Positions 1 through 9,774 of a DNA stretch of 64,000 bases are shown here, piece by piece. This stretch comes from Chloroflexota bacterium (lineage in GTDB: Bacteria > Chloroflexota > Anaerolineae > Aggregatilineales > Phototrophicaceae): NCBI GenBank assembly GCA_009841405.1, contig VXLV01000079.1:35492-99491 (forward strand), written 5' to 3'. The translations under genes and the position numbers were made by a program. Position 1 is the first letter of the stretch. Each line of letters starts with the position of its first letter. The notes beneath the pieces are model-generated. The model saw only the letters and a list, made by a program, of their open reading frames with translations. It was not told the DNA's origin and did not search any database.

Positions 1-1
1 A

Positions 2-304
2 ATCCAGAAAGGCGCTCCTGTGATCCTGGAGCCGTCGATGAGTGTGGAAGTGGTCGTGCCGGACAATTATACCGGCGCGGTCGTCGGCGATATCTCGTCG
101 CGGCGCGGCATCGTGCAAGGTATGGAGCCGCACAGCGAGGGCATCTCGGTGATCCAGGCGCAAGTGCCCTTGGGCGAGATGTTCGGTTACGCCAACGACC
201 TGCGCAATAACACGCAGGGGCGCGGCAATTTCAGCATGGAATTTGATACGTATACGATCGCGCCGGAAGTCATTGCCGAGGCAGTGAAATCCGGCTCGCG
301 ATAA
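2..304 (+). CDS. fusA: Elongation factor G, C-terminal fragment
   Basis: The reading frame is open from base 2 and ends with TAA at 304, giving about 100 residues of the C-terminus of the ribosomal translocase EF-G. The visible part is domain IV/V. It contains EPSMSVEVVVP, GDISSRRG and QAQVPLGEMFGYANDLR, all typical of the EF-G C-terminus. The rest lies upstream of the window. It is followed 83 bases later by tuf, the standard str-operon order. Codon use matches the neighbours and nothing looks broken. Confidence 0.95.
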   Translation: MQKGAPVILEPSMSVEVVVPDNYTGAVVGDISSRRGIVQGMEPHSEGISVIQAQVPLGEMFGYANDLRNNTQGRGNFSMEFDTYTIAPEVIAEAVKSGSR

Positions 305-387
305 GTAGAGGGCCCGGTACGCCTGGCCCGCAAGTTTCGTCCGGAAGTTCAAAGTCAAATCGCTAGGTTCAATCGAGGGATTGTCAG

Positions 388-1587
388 ATGTCTAAAGGGA
401 AATTCGAGCGTAGCAAACCCCATGTAAATATCGGGACGATTGGTCATGTCGACCACGGCAAGACCACCCTTACCGCCGCCATTACCAAGGTGCTGGCGCT
501 GAAAGGGCAAGCCCAGGAACGTGAGTACGGCGATATCGACAATGCGCCGGAAGAACGCGCACGCGGCATCACCATCAATATCCGCCACGTCGAATACGAA
601 ACCGACGCCCGCCACTATGCGCATGTCGACTGCCCGGGCCACCGCGACTACATCAAGAACATGATCACCGGCGCGGCGCAGATGGACGGCGCCATCCTGG
701 TCGTCAGCGCGCCCGACGGCCCCATGCCGCAAACGCGCGAGCACGTCCTGCTGGCGAAGCAGGTGGAAGTGCCGGCCATGGTCGTCTATCTCAACAAGAC
801 CGACCAGATGGATGACGAAGAGCTGATCGAGCTGGTCGAAATGGAGCTTGCCGAGCTGCTGGAAGGCTACGACTTCGATCCGGATACGCCCATCGTCAAG
901 GGCTCGGCCTTGGCCGCGCAGGAATGCGAAAGCAACGACCCGAGCGCGCCGGAATACGAGTCGATCGTTGAGCTGATGGACGCGGTCGATGAATGGATCC
1001 CGACGCCGACCCGCGATGTCGACAAGCCTTTCATGATGGCGATTGAAGATGTCTTCTCCATCAAGGGCCGCGGCACAGTCGTGACCGGCAGCGTGGCGCG
1101 CGGCACCCTGCTCAAGGGCACCGAGGTCGACATCGTTGGCTTGCGCGACGAAATCGCCAAGACCGTCGTCACCGGCATCGAGATGTTCAACAAGGAACTC
1201 GACCAGGCGCAGGCCGGCGACAACGCTGGCATCTTGCTGCGCGGCGTCGGCCGCGACGAAGTTCAGCGCGGCATGGTCATCGCCCAGGTCGGCTCGATCA
1301 CCCCGCACAAGAAGTTCAAATGCGAGGTCTACGTCCTGCGCCGCGATGAAGGCGGGCGTCACAAAGCCTTCTTCACCGGCTATCGCCCGCAATTCTACAT
1401 CCGCACCATGGATGTGACCGGCACCATCACCCTGCCCGATGGCGTGGAGATGGTCATGCCCGGCGACAATGTCAACCTGGACGTGGAATTGATCACGCCG
1501 GTCGCTTTGGAGCGCGGCTCTTCCTTCGCTATTCGCGAAGGCGGCCTGACGGTTGGCGCCGGCCGCATCACCGAAATCCTTGAGTAA
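388..1587 (+). CDS. tuf: Elongation factor Tu (divergent at usually fixed positions)
   Basis: This 399-residue GTPase delivers aminoacyl-tRNA to the ribosome. The G1 motif GHVDHGKT is at residues 19-26, switch I Thr is at 62, DCPGH at 81-85 (catalytic His85) and NKTD at 136-139, followed by the two beta-barrel domains. Length is normal. Several positions differ from the usual EF-Tu sequence: Arg86 where Ala normally follows DCPGH, GSVARG in place of GRVERG in domain 2, and [10 protein letters not shown] in place of REGGRTVGAG near the C-terminus. It lies between fusA and rpsJ, so it is probably the main copy. Whether another tuf exists cannot be seen here. Confidence 0.96.
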   Translation: MSKGKFERSKPHVNIGTIGHVDHGKTTLTAAITKVLALKGQAQEREYGDIDNAPEERARGITINIRHVEYETDARHYAHVDCPGHRDYIKNMITGAAQMDGAILVVSAPDGPMPQTREHVLLAKQVEVPAMVVYLNKTDQMDDEELIELVEMELAELLEGYDFDPDTPIVKGSALAAQECESNDPSAPEYESIVELMDAVDEWIPTPTRDVDKPFMMAIEDVFSIKGRGTVVTGSVARGTLLKGTEVDIVGLRDEIAKTVVTGIEMFNKELDQAQAGDNAGILLRGVGRDEVQRGMVIAQVGSITPHKKFKCEVYVLRRDEGGRHKAFFTGYRPQFYIRTMDVTGTITLPDGVEMVMPGDNVNLDVELITPVALERGSSFAIREGGLTVGAGRITEILE

Positions 1588-1678
1588 ACCAGTACCGGAC
1601 GACAAGCGCTGAGCCGGGCCGCGCGCCCGGCTCTAACCCGCGAGGCGGCGTCCTGATCAAGCAGATAAAGGTTGCGGA

Positions 1679-1987
1679 ATGGCAAAAAACAAAATACGTA
1701 TCCGGCTGAAAGCTTATGATCACCGGGTACTGGATCAGTCAGCGCAGAGAATTGTAGACACCGCCGAGCGCACCGGCTCGCGCGTGGTCGGGCCAGTGCC
1801 GCTGCCGACGCGCATCGAGCGTTTCACGGTACGGCGGTCGCCCTTCATCGACAAGGACTCGCAAGAACATTTTGAAGTGCGCACGCATAAGCGGCTGATT
1901 GACGTGCTTGATCCGGACAGCAAAACGATCGACACGCTGATGCGGCTGAACCTGCCCGCCGGCGTCGACATTGAGATTAAGATCTAG
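1679..1987 (+). CDS. rpsJ: 30S ribosomal protein S10
   Basis: This 102-residue protein of the 30S head opens the S10 operon and, as NusE, also joins transcription antitermination complexes. RTHKRLIDV and the long loop [14 protein letters not shown] are recognisable; the usual His of RSPHIDK is Phe here. The ATG at 1679 follows an AAAGG-type ribosome site. It lies 91 bases after tuf and 91 bases before rplC. Confidence 0.97.
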   Translation: MAKNKIRIRLKAYDHRVLDQSAQRIVDTAERTGSRVVGPVPLPTRIERFTVRRSPFIDKDSQEHFEVRTHKRLIDVLDPDSKTIDTLMRLNLPAGVDIEIKI

Positions 1988-2078
1988 CGGACCCGGCCTG
2001 GCAGACCGGGCTGGCGCGCAAGATCCGGATAGAGCGCTTTAGCGAACGCGCGGCGCCGATCCAAGTGGAGGCTATATC

Positions 2079-2717
2079 ATGAAGGGCATGATTGGCAAGA
2101 AAGTGGGGATGACCCAGGTCTTCGATGACCAGGGCACGGTAGTCCCGGTTACGGTCATTCAAGCAGGGCCCTGCTATGTCACGCAGATCCGCAACCGTGA
2201 ACGCGACGGCTATGTCTCGGTTCAACTCGGTTATGGCGAAACCAAGCCGACCCGCTTGACCAAAGGCCAGCTCGGTCATCTGCAGAAATCAGACTTGCCC
2301 GCGCTGCGGCATTTGCGCGAATTTCGTATAGCGGACGACGCGGATTCGGCTGTCGAAGAAGGTCAGGAGATCAAGGTCGATATCTTCGAGCAGGGCGACT
2401 TCGTGGATGTCATCGGCACAAGCAAGGGGCGCGGCCACGCCGGCACGATCAAGCGCCACGGTTTCGCGCGCGGCCCCAAGACGCACGGACAATCCGACCG
2501 CATGCGCTCGCCCGGTTCCATCGGCATGTGCGCCACGCCCGGCCGCACGCTGAAGGGCAAGAAAATGGCCGGGCGCATGGGCAACGACCGCGTAACCGTG
2601 CAGAATCTGCCGTTGGTTGTTGTTGATGCCGAGAAGAACCTGCTGGCCGTCAAAGGCTCTGTACCGGGCGCCAAGGGCAGCATCGTCATGATCCGCCCGG
2701 CGATCAAGCGCGCCTAG
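2079..2717 (+). CDS. rplC: 50S ribosomal protein L3
   Basis: A 212-residue early-assembling 50S protein near the peptidyl transferase centre. It starts MKGMIGKKVGMTQVF, the standard N-terminus. The loop GFARGPKTHGQSDRMRSPGSIG, about residues 127-148, contains the conserved Gln that is methylated in some bacteria. A GTGGAGG ribosome site precedes the ATG. Length is normal and the gene is intact. Confidence 0.97.
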   Translation: MKGMIGKKVGMTQVFDDQGTVVPVTVIQAGPCYVTQIRNRERDGYVSVQLGYGETKPTRLTKGQLGHLQKSDLPALRHLREFRIADDADSAVEEGQEIKVDIFEQGDFVDVIGTSKGRGHAGTIKRHGFARGPKTHGQSDRMRSPGSIGMCATPGRTLKGKKMAGRMGNDRVTVQNLPLVVVDAEKNLLAVKGSVPGAKGSIVMIRPAIKRA

Positions 2718-2747
2718 ACAGCGGCGGAAACCACAGGAGAGAATTCC

Positions 2748-3377
2748 ATGCAGTTTCCAGTGATGAATAGCGCCGGCCGGGAAGTGTCGCAGGTTGACCT
2801 GCCGTCCGATATCTTTGAGGCGAAAATCAATGTCGGCTTGATGCACCAGGCTTTCGTCCGGCAGATGGCCAACGCGCGCCAGGGCTCGCACAATACCCGC
2901 TCCCGCAGCGAAATCCGCGCGACCGGCGCCAAGTGGTATCGTCAAAAGGGCACGGGCCGCGCGCGTCATGGCGCCCAGAGCGCGCCGATCTTCGTCGGCG
3001 GCGGCCTGGCGCACGGACCCAAACCCCGTGACTATTCGAAGAAGATGCCCAAGAAAATGCGCCGCGGCGCCATCCGCTCATCCCTGAGCGCGCTGGTTCG
3101 CGATGATCAGTTGGTGCTGCTCGACAAGCTGGACATCAGCGCGCCCAATACCAAGGCGATGCGCGTCCTGCTTGAGACCCTGGTCGGCGAGCAGTCAGCG
3201 CTGATCGTATTGACAGCCGAGCAACAGAATGTGCGCAAGAGCGTAAGCAACCTGCCCAACGCGCAAACGCTAGTCGCCAACTTTCTGAACGTGCGCGACC
3301 TTTTGAAATACGACAAGGTGATTATGACTTTGGAGGCGCTGGAAGTCGTCAAAGGCATCTGGAGCGTGGGAGCATAG
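2748..3377 (+). CDS. rplD: 50S ribosomal protein L4
   Basis: A 209-residue 50S protein lining the peptide exit tunnel. The extended loop KWYRQKGTGRARHG followed by GGGLAHGPKPRDYS is diagnostic. An AGGAGAG ribosome site precedes the ATG. In Escherichia coli L4 represses its own operon, but no equivalent leader can be seen because the operon start lies outside the window. It ends one base before rplW. Confidence 0.97.
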   Translation: MQFPVMNSAGREVSQVDLPSDIFEAKINVGLMHQAFVRQMANARQGSHNTRSRSEIRATGAKWYRQKGTGRARHGAQSAPIFVGGGLAHGPKPRDYSKKMPKKMRRGAIRSSLSALVRDDQLVLLDKLDISAPNTKAMRVLLETLVGEQSALIVLTAEQQNVRKSVSNLPNAQTLVANFLNVRDLLKYDKVIMTLEALEVVKGIWSVGA

Positions 3378-3378
3378 C

Positions 3379-3681
3379 ATGGCAGAGCTGCATTTGTACG
3401 ATGTCATCCGCCGTCCGCTAATCACGGAAAAGACGGCGGAAATGGTCGAGTCGCAGAACAAATACGTCTTTGAAGTGGCCCGGAACGCCAACAAAATCCA
3501 GGTCAAGGAAGCTGTTGAAGAGATTTTCGACCTGGAAGGCAAGGTAGTCAAAGTCAACATGATGCTGATGCCCGCCAAGCGCGGTCGCCGCGGCCGCAAC
3601 TGGTATATCCGGTCCCGCGCCTGGAAGAAGGCAATCGTCACGCTGGAAGAAGGCGTGTCGATTGAGCTCTTTGACGTATAG
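3379..3681 (+). CDS. rplW: 50S ribosomal protein L23
   Basis: A 100-residue exit-tunnel protein that docks trigger factor and SRP. It begins with VIRRPLITEKTAEM and carries the basic segment KRGRRGRNWYIRSRAWKKA, which replaces the usual KRMGRRPGRKPDWKKA segment. The start lies one base after the rplD stop, implying translational coupling. Confidence 0.95.
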   Translation: MAELHLYDVIRRPLITEKTAEMVESQNKYVFEVARNANKIQVKEAVEEIFDLEGKVVKVNMMLMPAKRGRRGRNWYIRSRAWKKAIVTLEEGVSIELFDV

Positions 3682-3695
3682 GGGGTGCATGAAAG

Positions 3696-4529
3696 ATGCC
3701 CATCAAAGTCTATAAGCCAACATCGCCCGGTCGCCGCGACATGACCGGTTACACCTTTGAAGAGATCACCAAGAAAAAGCCGGAGCGCTCGCAGACCCGC
3801 GCCCTGCGCAAGAAGGGCGGCCGCAACAATACCGGGCGGATCACCGTGCGCCATCGCGGCGGCGGGCACAAACGGCGCTACCGCATCATTGATTTCAGGC
3901 GCAACAAGGAAGACTGCCGCGCCGAGGTGATCGGTATCGAGTACGATCCCAATCGCTCCGCGCGCATCGCGCTGCTGCAATATGAAGACGGCGTGAAGAG
4001 CTACATTATCGCGCCCATGGGCGTGCAAGTCGGCGACACGGTCGGCAACGGCGCCATGAGCGCGCTGCGGCCGGGCAACAGCCGCGCGCTCAAAGATATC
4101 CCCCTGGGCACCGTGGTGCACAACATTGAATTGCGCCCGGGCAAGGGCGGGCAGCTCGCGCGCTCGGCCGGCACGTCGGCGCAGATACTGGCATCGGAAG
4201 GCAAGTATGTGACCTTGCGTCTGCCCAGCGGCGAGATGCGCCTGGTGCTGGCGACCTGCCGCGCCACCATCGGCCAGGTGGGCAATGCCGAGCATGCAAA
4301 TGTCAAACTGGGCAAGGCTGGCCGGCGGCGCTGGCTGGGCTGGCGCCCGACAGTGCGCGGCACGGCGATGGACCCGGCCAGCCATCCGCATGGCGGCGGC
4401 GAGGGCAAAGCCGGCATCGGCATGGCCGCGCCCAAGACGCCTTGGGGCAAGAAAGCCCTGGGCGTGCGGACGCGGCGAAATAAGCGCACCAACCGCTTTA
4501 TCATCCGGCGCCGCGGCAAACGTCGTTAA
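3696..4529 (+). CDS. rplB: 50S ribosomal protein L2
   Basis: A 277-residue 50S core protein needed for subunit association and peptidyl transfer. The C-terminal signature [18 protein letters not shown] includes the key His, and [19 protein letters not shown] lies near the N-terminus. Length matches the family. A GGGGGTGCATGAAAG stretch before the ATG serves as ribosome site. Confidence 0.98.
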   Translation: MPIKVYKPTSPGRRDMTGYTFEEITKKKPERSQTRALRKKGGRNNTGRITVRHRGGGHKRRYRIIDFRRNKEDCRAEVIGIEYDPNRSARIALLQYEDGVKSYIIAPMGVQVGDTVGNGAMSALRPGNSRALKDIPLGTVVHNIELRPGKGGQLARSAGTSAQILASEGKYVTLRLPSGEMRLVLATCRATIGQVGNAEHANVKLGKAGRRRWLGWRPTVRGTAMDPASHPHGGGEGKAGIGMAAPKTPWGKKALGVRTRRNKRTNRFIIRRRGKRR

Positions 4530-4546
4530 TTGCAGGAGTTGTTCCC

Positions 4547-4816
4547 ATGTCACGTTCATTGAAGAAGGGCTATTACATCAGCCCAAAGCTGCTGGAAAAG
4601 GTCGAGCGACTTAACCAGCAGAACAAGAAGGTAGTGATCCGCACCTGGAGCCGGGCCAGCACCATCTTCCCGCAGATGGTCGGCCATACCATCGCGGTGC
4701 ACGACGGCCGCCGGCATGTGCCGATTTATATTACCGAAAACATGGTCGGGCACAAGCTGGGTGAGTTCGCGCCCACACGTACTTTCCGCGGTCACATTGT
4801 GGACAGCAGACGATAG
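4547..4816 (+). CDS. rpsS: 30S ribosomal protein S19
   Basis: An 89-residue 30S head protein close to the A-site t[25 protein letters not shown] and the C-terminal [10 protein letters not shown] are all present; RTWSR is the S19 signature. The ribosome site is GCAGGAG. It lies 17 bases after rplB and 12 bases before rplV. Confidence 0.97.
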   Translation: MSRSLKKGYYISPKLLEKVERLNQQNKKVVIRTWSRASTIFPQMVGHTIAVHDGRRHVPIYITENMVGHKLGEFAPTRTFRGHIVDSRR

Positions 4817-4828
4817 GGGCAGGCAAAA

Positions 4829-5182
4829 ATGGAAGTTCGCGCTATATCCCGTTATCTGCCGATCTCTCCGCAGAAGCTGCGTCTGGTCTGCGACAAGGTG
4901 CGCGGAATGGACGCCGAAGAGGCGATGATCGTGCTTGATTATATGCCGCAGAAGGGCTCCGTATTTGTGAGCAAGACGCTGTCTTCGGCGATGGCCAACG
5001 CGGTGAACAACTTCGACCTCAACAAGGAAGAACTGTACGTCTCGAAGATTTACGCCGGCGACGGCCCCACCTTGAAGCGCTTCAAGGCCGGCGCGCGCGG
5101 GCGCTACAAGCCGCGGTTGAAGCGCACGTCTCACCTGTGGGTGATTCTGGCAGAGCGAGAGGACGAAGAAAATGGGTCGTAA
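4829..5182 (+). CDS. rplV: 50S ribosomal protein L22
   Basis: A 117-residue exit-tunnel protein. YLPISPQKLRLVCDKVRGMD and the C-terminal beta-hairpin GARGRYKPRLKRTSHLWVIL are family signatures; the hairpin region is where macrolide-resistance changes occur in other bacteria. The last 11 bases overlap rpsC. Confidence 0.96.
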   Translation: MEVRAISRYLPISPQKLRLVCDKVRGMDAEEAMIVLDYMPQKGSVFVSKTLSSAMANAVNNFDLNKEELYVSKIYAGDGPTLKRFKAGARGRYKPRLKRTSHLWVILAEREDEENGS

Positions 5183-5870
5183 AGTTCATCCCAAGGGATT
5201 CCGCCTGAAAGTGATTCGCGAGTGGGACGCGCGCTGGTATGCCGAAGGCGAGCGTTACGTCAATTTGCTGATGGAGGATCGCAAGATCCGCAAGTACCTC
5301 AAAGCCAGGACAACGCGGGCTGGCGTCTCCCGCATTGAGATTGAGCGCCATCCGAACCTGGTGATTATCACGATCAATACCGTGCGGCCCGGCCTGATCA
5401 TCGGCCGCAAGGGCGAAGCGGTCAAGGAATTGCGGCAAAACTTGCAAGACATGACCGGCAAAAAAGTGAAAGTCGAAGTTAGCGAGATCGAAAAGCCGGA
5501 TCTGGACGCGACTCTGGTCGCCGAGAATGTCGCATCCCAGCTTGTCCGGCGCATCGGCCACAGCCGCGCCATGAAACGCGCCATCATGCAGGCGATGCGA
5601 CAGGGCGCCGGCGGCATCCGCATCGAAGTAAGCGGTCGTTTGGGCGGCTCCGACATGGCGCGGCGCGAATGGATGTTTGACGGTCGGGTGCCGCGCAATA
5701 CGCTGCGCGCCGATATCGACTACGGCTTCGCGGAGGGCCTGACCACCTTTGGCCAGATCGGCGTAAAAGTCTGGATTTATAAAGGCGATATCTTGCCGGG
5801 TGAAGACCCGTTCAGCACCGGCGCGCAACGCGCGACCGCCAACGAAGGGCGCCGCGGTCGGCGCAATTAG
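5172..5870 (+). CDS. rpsC: 30S ribosomal protein S3
   Basis: A 232-residue protein at the mRNA entry channel. It starts MGRKVHPKGFRL. The KH domain loop GLIIGRKGEAVKELR is near residues 76-90 and the C-terminal domain signature GRLGGSDMARREW is present. The start codon lies inside the end of rplV (11-base overlap), so translation is probably coupled. Confidence 0.97.
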   Translation: MGRKVHPKGFRLKVIREWDARWYAEGERYVNLLMEDRKIRKYLKARTTRAGVSRIEIERHPNLVIITINTVRPGLIIGRKGEAVKELRQNLQDMTGKKVKVEVSEIEKPDLDATLVAENVASQLVRRIGHSRAMKRAIMQAMRQGAGGIRIEVSGRLGGSDMARREWMFDGRVPRNTLRADIDYGFAEGLTTFGQIGVKVWIYKGDILPGEDPFSTGAQRATANEGRRGRRN

Positions 5871-5897
5871 CTCGCTCAAGCTGGAGGAGCAATCCGC

Positions 5898-6332
5898 ATG
5901 TTGATGCCTAAACGTAGAAAGTACAACAAGCAAATGCGCGGCCGAATGCGCGGCAAAGCGCGGCGCGGCGCTGTTGTGCAATTTGGGGACTTCGGCCTGC
6001 AAGCGCTGGAGCCCAGCTGGGTCACCAGCCGCCAGATCGAAGCCTGCCGGCGGGCGATGGTTCGCTATATCCGCCGCCGCGGCAAAGTCTGGATTCGCAT
6101 CTTCCCCGACAAGCCGGTGACGCAGAAGGCGGCCGAAACGCGCATGGGCAAGGGCAAGGGCTCGGTCGAGAAATGGGTCTGCGTCGTCAAGCCCGGGCGC
6201 ATCCTGTTTGAGATGAGCGGCGTGCCGGAAAACGACGCCCGCGAAGCCCTGCGCCTCGCCTCGCACAAGCTGCCGATAAAAACCAAGTTCGTCAAACGCT
6301 TTGATCCCATTTCCGGGCGGGAGGTCAGCTGA
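5898..6332 (+). CDS. rplP: 50S ribosomal protein L16
   Basis: A 144-residue 50S protein at the A-site tRNA elbow. [26 protein letters not shown] and [12 protein letters not shown] are typical. Two ATG codons are close together (5898 and 5904). The first is chosen because a GGAGGAGC ribosome site lies nine bases ahead. The TGA stop shares one base with the ATG of rpmC. Confidence 0.96.
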   Translation: MLMPKRRKYNKQMRGRMRGKARRGAVVQFGDFGLQALEPSWVTSRQIEACRRAMVRYIRRRGKVWIRIFPDKPVTQKAAETRMGKGKGSVEKWVCVVKPGRILFEMSGVPENDAREALRLASHKLPIKTKFVKRFDPISGREVS

Positions 6333-6556
6333 TGCACATCGACGAAATCCGCGCCATGTCGACCGACGAGGTGCTGGACAAGATCGAGGACCTTAAGGTG
6401 GAGATGTACACCTACCGCCTGCAGAAGGACACCGGCGAACTGAAGGATACGACGCTATTCCGCAAGACGCGGCGAGACATCGCCCGCCTGAAGACGGCGC
6501 TGCGCGAACGCGAGTTGGCGGCGGAATTGATTTCACAAGGGGGGCAGGATGCCTAA
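6332..6556 (+). CDS. rpmC: 50S ribosomal protein L29
   Basis: A 74-residue two-helix protein at the tunnel exit. The pattern IRAMSTDEVLDKIEDLKVEM then FRKTRRDIARLKTALRERE matches L29. The start overlaps the rplP stop (TGATG) and the 3' end overlaps rpsQ by 8 bases, so all three genes are translationally linked. Confidence 0.94.
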   Translation: MHIDEIRAMSTDEVLDKIEDLKVEMYTYRLQKDTGELKDTTLFRKTRRDIARLKTALRERELAAELISQGGQDA

Positions 6557-6809
6557 CAACCGCAAGCGTCTGGTGGGAACAGTCGTCAGCGACAAAATGG
6601 AAAAGACGGTCGTCGTCGCCATCGAGAATCGCAAGATGCACCCGGTTTATCACAAGGTGGTGTCATCAACGCGCAAAGTCATGGCGCATGACGAAAAGGG
6701 CGCCGGCATCGGCGCAGTGGTGCAGATCGTGCAGAGCCGCCCGCTTAGCAAACGCAAACGCTGGGTGGTCGAGACCGTTCTTGAATCGCCCCAGGATGCG
6801 GCGGTCTAG
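6549..6809 (+). CDS. rpsQ: 30S ribosomal protein S17
   Basis: An 86-residue primary 16S rRNA-binding protein. The signature is [20 protein letters not shown], followed by HPVYHKVV and [13 protein letters not shown]. The ribosome site GGGGCAGG lies inside the end of rpmC. The length is typical for the bacterial form. Confidence 0.96.
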   Translation: MPNNRKRLVGTVVSDKMEKTVVVAIENRKMHPVYHKVVSSTRKVMAHDEKGAGIGAVVQIVQSRPLSKRKRWVVETVLESPQDAAV

Positions 6810-6844
6810 CGCCCGGTCGCGCGCTGCAACGGAGAGTGATAACA

Positions 6845-7216
6845 ATGATACAGACGGAATCACGCGTGAAAGTAGCCGACAACAGCGGCGCGCAGGAAAT
6901 CCTGGTCATCCGGGTGATCGGCGGCTCCAGAGTGAAATACGGTTATGTCGGCGACATCGTGGTCGGCGCGGTCAAGTCCGCGTCCACGACCGGCGGCGTC
7001 AAAAAGGGCGAGCTCGTCCGCGCCGTAATCGTCAGGACACACAAAGAATACGGGCGCAGCGACGGCTCGACCATTCGCTTTGACGATAACGCCGCCGTGG
7101 TTCTGGCGGAAGACCTTGAGAATCCGCGTGGCACACGCGTCTTCGGGCCGGTCGCGCGCGAACTGCGCGACAAGGGATTTATGAAGATCGTCTCGCTGGC
7201 GCCAGAGACTTTGTAG
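6845..7216 (+). CDS. rplN: 50S ribosomal protein L14
   Basis: A 123-residue 50S protein at the subunit interface. The start at ATG 6845 gives the standard N-terminus [18 protein letters not shown]. An in-frame GTG at 6836 is rejected because it lies inside the GGAGAG ribosome site. Later signatures are [24 protein letters not shown]. It follows rpsQ by 35 bases. Confidence 0.97.
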   Translation: MIQTESRVKVADNSGAQEILVIRVIGGSRVKYGYVGDIVVGAVKSASTTGGVKKGELVRAVIVRTHKEYGRSDGSTIRFDDNAAVVLAEDLENPRGTRVFGPVARELRDKGFMKIVSLAPETL

Positions 7217-7230
7217 ACAGGGAAAGCAAG

Positions 7231-7557
7231 ATGCAACGAATTCAGCAAGGAGATTTGGTCGAGGTAATCGCCGGTAAGGACAAAGGCCAGCGCGGCGAAG
7301 TCGTCCGTGTCTTGACCAGGAAGAATCGAGTCATCATCAACGGCGTCAACATCTTGAAGCGCCACCGTAAAGCGCGTCCGGCCCCGGGCGGGCAGCAGAT
7401 ACCGGCGCAGATCATCGAGTTTGAAGCGCCGCTGCACCTGTCCAACGTGATGCTGGTCTGCCCGGAAACCGATGAGCGGACGCGGGTCGGCTTTCGCTTC
7501 ACCGAAGACGGGCGCAAAGTGCGCTACAGCAAAAAAAGCGGCAGCATAATCGAGTAG
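7231..7557 (+). CDS. rplX: 50S ribosomal protein L24
   Basis: A 108-residue assembly-initiator protein with an N-terminal KOW motif: [21 protein letters not shown]. The middle segment [11 protein letters not shown] precedes a conserved block ending in TRVGFRF. An AGGGAAAG site precedes the ATG. Intact and normal in length. Confidence 0.96.
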   Translation: MQRIQQGDLVEVIAGKDKGQRGEVVRVLTRKNRVIINGVNILKRHRKARPAPGGQQIPAQIIEFEAPLHLSNVMLVCPETDERTRVGFRFTEDGRKVRYSKKSGSIIE

Positions 7558-7573
7558 CGGAGAGAAATGTAAT

Positions 7574-8116
7574 ATGGAAAACCGCATGTACACTCGCTAC
7601 CTGGAAGAAGTCGTGCCGACTTTGACGCAGGAGTTTGGCTATACCAATCCGATGCAGGTGCCGACGATCAGCAAGATCGCGCTGAATATCGGTGTCGGCG
7701 AGGCGATCGACGAACCGCGCTCGCTTGATGGCGCCGTAGAAGACCTGAAAACCATCACGGGTCAACAGCCGGTCGTCACGCGCGCCAAGAAGAGCATCGC
7801 GACATACAAGCTGCGCGAAGGGCGCGCCATCGGGGCCAAGGTGACCCTGCGCAAGGAGCGGATGTGGGCGCTTTACGACCGGCTGGTCAACATCGCGCTG
7901 CCGCGTATTCGCGATTTCCGCGGCGTGCCGGCCAAGCTGGACGGACGCGGCAATTTCACGGTGGGGCTGCGCGAGCAGTTGGTCTTCCCGGAAATTGACT
8001 TTGACAAGATCGACAAGGTGCGTGGCATGGAGATTACCATCGTCACGACCGCCAAAACCGATGAGGAAGGCCGCCGTCTGCTGTCCCTGCTCGGCATGCC
8101 TTTCCAGGGAAACTAG
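7574..8116 (+). CDS. rplE: 50S ribosomal protein L5
   Basis: A 180-residue protein binding 5S rRNA and the P-site tRNA. Signatures are [47 protein letters not shown] and [22 protein letters not shown]. The start ATG at 7574 lies after GGAGAG; a second in-frame ATG follows at 7586. Confidence 0.96.
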   Translation: MENRMYTRYLEEVVPTLTQEFGYTNPMQVPTISKIALNIGVGEAIDEPRSLDGAVEDLKTITGQQPVVTRAKKSIATYKLREGRAIGAKVTLRKERMWALYDRLVNIALPRIRDFRGVPAKLDGRGNFTVGLREQLVFPEIDFDKIDKVRGMEITIVTTAKTDEEGRRLLSLLGMPFQGN

Positions 8117-8126
8117 AGGGGAATTC

Positions 8127-8309
8127 ATGGCAAAGAAATGCATGCAGTACCGGGAACAGCGACGCAAATACGCGGTGAGAGTTCGTCACCGCTGCAAAGT
8201 CTGCGGCCGCCCGCGCGGCTATATCAGGCGCTTCGGCTTGTGCCGCATTTGCTTCCGCGAAATGGCGCTTAATGGCGAGATTCCCGGCGTTGTCAAGGCG
8301 AGTTGGTAG
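8127..8309 (+). CDS. rpsN: 30S ribosomal protein S14, zinc-binding type Z
   Basis: A 60-residue short S14 starting MAKKCMQY. Four cysteines, [20 protein letters not shown], form a CxxC...CxxC zinc ribbon, so this is the zinc-requiring form and not the longer zinc-free form. The ATG at 8127 follows a GAGGGGAA site; an extension further upstream would run into rplE and is rejected. Confidence 0.96.
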   Translation: MAKKCMQYREQRRKYAVRVRHRCKVCGRPRGYIRRFGLCRICFREMALNGEIPGVVKASW

Positions 8310-8321
8310 GAGGCGGTTACA

Positions 8322-8735
8322 GTGTCTAATGTGACGAACGATCCAGTTGCTGATATGTTGACGCGCATCCGCAACGCCTTGGTCCGCGGCAAGCCGGAAG
8401 TTATCGTGCCCAAATCCAAGATCAAGCTGGAGATCGCGCGCATCCTCAAGGAAGAGGGCTATATTGAGGATTTCACGGTCGGTGACGAATCGCCGGTCAA
8501 CTTGATCAAGGTGCAGCTGAAATACTTCGGGACCCGCCGCGATCGCCGGCCCGTGATCACGCAACTGCAGCGGATCAGCAAACCCGGACGCCGCGTATAC
8601 CGCAAGCGCAAAGAACTGCCGATCGTGTTGAGCGGCACCGGCATCGCTATCGTGACCACGCCCAAAGGCGTCATGACTGCGCAGCAGGCGCGCCGCGACG
8701 GCGTCGGCGGCGAAGTGCTCTGCTACGTCTGGTAG
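8322..8735 (+). CDS. rpsH: 30S ribosomal protein S8
   Basis: A 137-residue central-domain 30S protein. NDPVADMLTRIRNALVRGK opens the protein, and the C-terminal signature GIAIVTTPKGVMTAQQARR is present. The start is GTG, supported by a TAGGAGG ribosome site seven bases upstream. In E. coli S8 represses the spc operon; no such site was identified here. Confidence 0.96.
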   Translation: MSNVTNDPVADMLTRIRNALVRGKPEVIVPKSKIKLEIARILKEEGYIEDFTVGDESPVNLIKVQLKYFGTRRDRRPVITQLQRISKPGRRVYRKRKELPIVLSGTGIAIVTTPKGVMTAQQARRDGVGGEVLCYVW

Positions 8736-8753
8736 CCGGAAGGGGAAGGGGAA

Positions 8754-9302
8754 ATGTCTCGTATAGGAAAGCAACCTGTCCCGTTGCCGGATAAGGTCAC
8801 TGCCGCGATTGACCGAAACTCGGTCAAGATAAGCGGGCCCAAAGGCGAGCTGACTCGGGACTTCAGCCCGGAGATGGCGATTCGGCAGGAGAACGGCTCG
8901 ATCATTGTCGAGCGCCCGTCAGACCTGCGCCATCATAAGGCGCTGCATGGCTTGACGCGCGCGCTGCTGGCGAATATGGTCGAAGGCGTATCGCAAGGCT
9001 TCCGCAAGACGCTGGAAATTCAGGGCGTCGGCTACCAGGCGTCCTTGCAGGGCGCGAATCTGCAATTGCGGCTGGGGCATTCGCACGAAGTGCTCGTCGC
9101 GCCGCCCGCGGACATCAGCTTTGACGTGCCGAAAGATTCTCGCGGGACCATCATTCATGTGGATGGCATCGACAAACAGGTCGTCGGCCAGGTGGCGGCG
9201 GATATCAGAGGCTGGCGCCCGCCTGAACCATACAAGGGCAAGGGCGTTCGCTATCTGGGTGAGTATGTACGGCGCAAAGCTGGCAAAGCCGGCAAGCGAT
9301 AG
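8754..9302 (+). CDS. rplF: 50S ribosomal protein L6
   Basis: A 182-residue two-domain protein near the sarcin-ricin loop. MSRIGKQPVPLP, the repeat-like folds, GVGYQASLQG and the C-terminal RPPEPYKGKGVRYLGE are typical. The GGAAGGGGAAGGGG tract upstream serves as ribosome site. Confidence 0.96.
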   Translation: MSRIGKQPVPLPDKVTAAIDRNSVKISGPKGELTRDFSPEMAIRQENGSIIVERPSDLRHHKALHGLTRALLANMVEGVSQGFRKTLEIQGVGYQASLQGANLQLRLGHSHEVLVAPPADISFDVPKDSRGTIIHVDGIDKQVVGQVAADIRGWRPPEPYKGKGVRYLGEYVRRKAGKAGKR

Positions 9303-9384
9303 ACTGTTGATTGCGCCCGCGCCGGCCAACGTATCCGAGAGGTCAGGCGCCGGCGAGCGGAAGCAAAGGCAAGGAACTTGAGAG

Positions 9385-9759
9385 ATGGCTGATATCACTG
9401 GTCGAAAGAAATACGCCGCCCGCAAACGCCGGCACCGGCGCGTTCGCAAACGCGTCTCGGGCACGGCTGCGCGCCCGCGGATGAATATCTTCCGCAGCAA
9501 CACCAACACTTTCGTGCAAGTCATCGACGATGTGGCCGGGCGTACGCTGGTCTCCTGCTCGACTATCGACAAGGAGTTGACGCCGGATTTGGCGGACAAG
9601 AGCAAGGTCGAGGCGGCGAAGCTCGTCGGGCAGACAGTCGCTGCGCGCGCCAAGGCCGCCGGCATCGAAACGGTCGTCTTCGACCGAGGTGGATTCAAAT
9701 ATACCGGGCGCGTGGCGGCCGTGGCGCAAGGCGCCCGCGAAGCCGGCCTGCAGCTATAG
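9385..9759 (+). CDS. rplR: 50S ribosomal protein L18
   Basis: A 124-residue 5S rRNA-binding protein. The basic N-terminus [20 protein letters not shown] is followed by NTFVQVIDD and the C-terminal [26 protein letters not shown]. It lies 82 bases after rplF and 15 bases before rpsE. Confidence 0.95.
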   Translation: MADITGRKKYAARKRRHRRVRKRVSGTAARPRMNIFRSNTNTFVQVIDDVAGRTLVSCSTIDKELTPDLADKSKVEAAKLVGQTVAARAKAAGIETVVFDRGGFKYTGRVAAVAQGAREAGLQL

Positions 9760-9774
9760 GCGTGGAGGTCATGG

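Noticed and set aside
355..1605. Long minus-strand frame opposite tuf (416 codons)
   Set aside because: It lies entirely antisense to a certain gene; long antisense frames are expected at this GC content. It has no ribosome site or family similarity.
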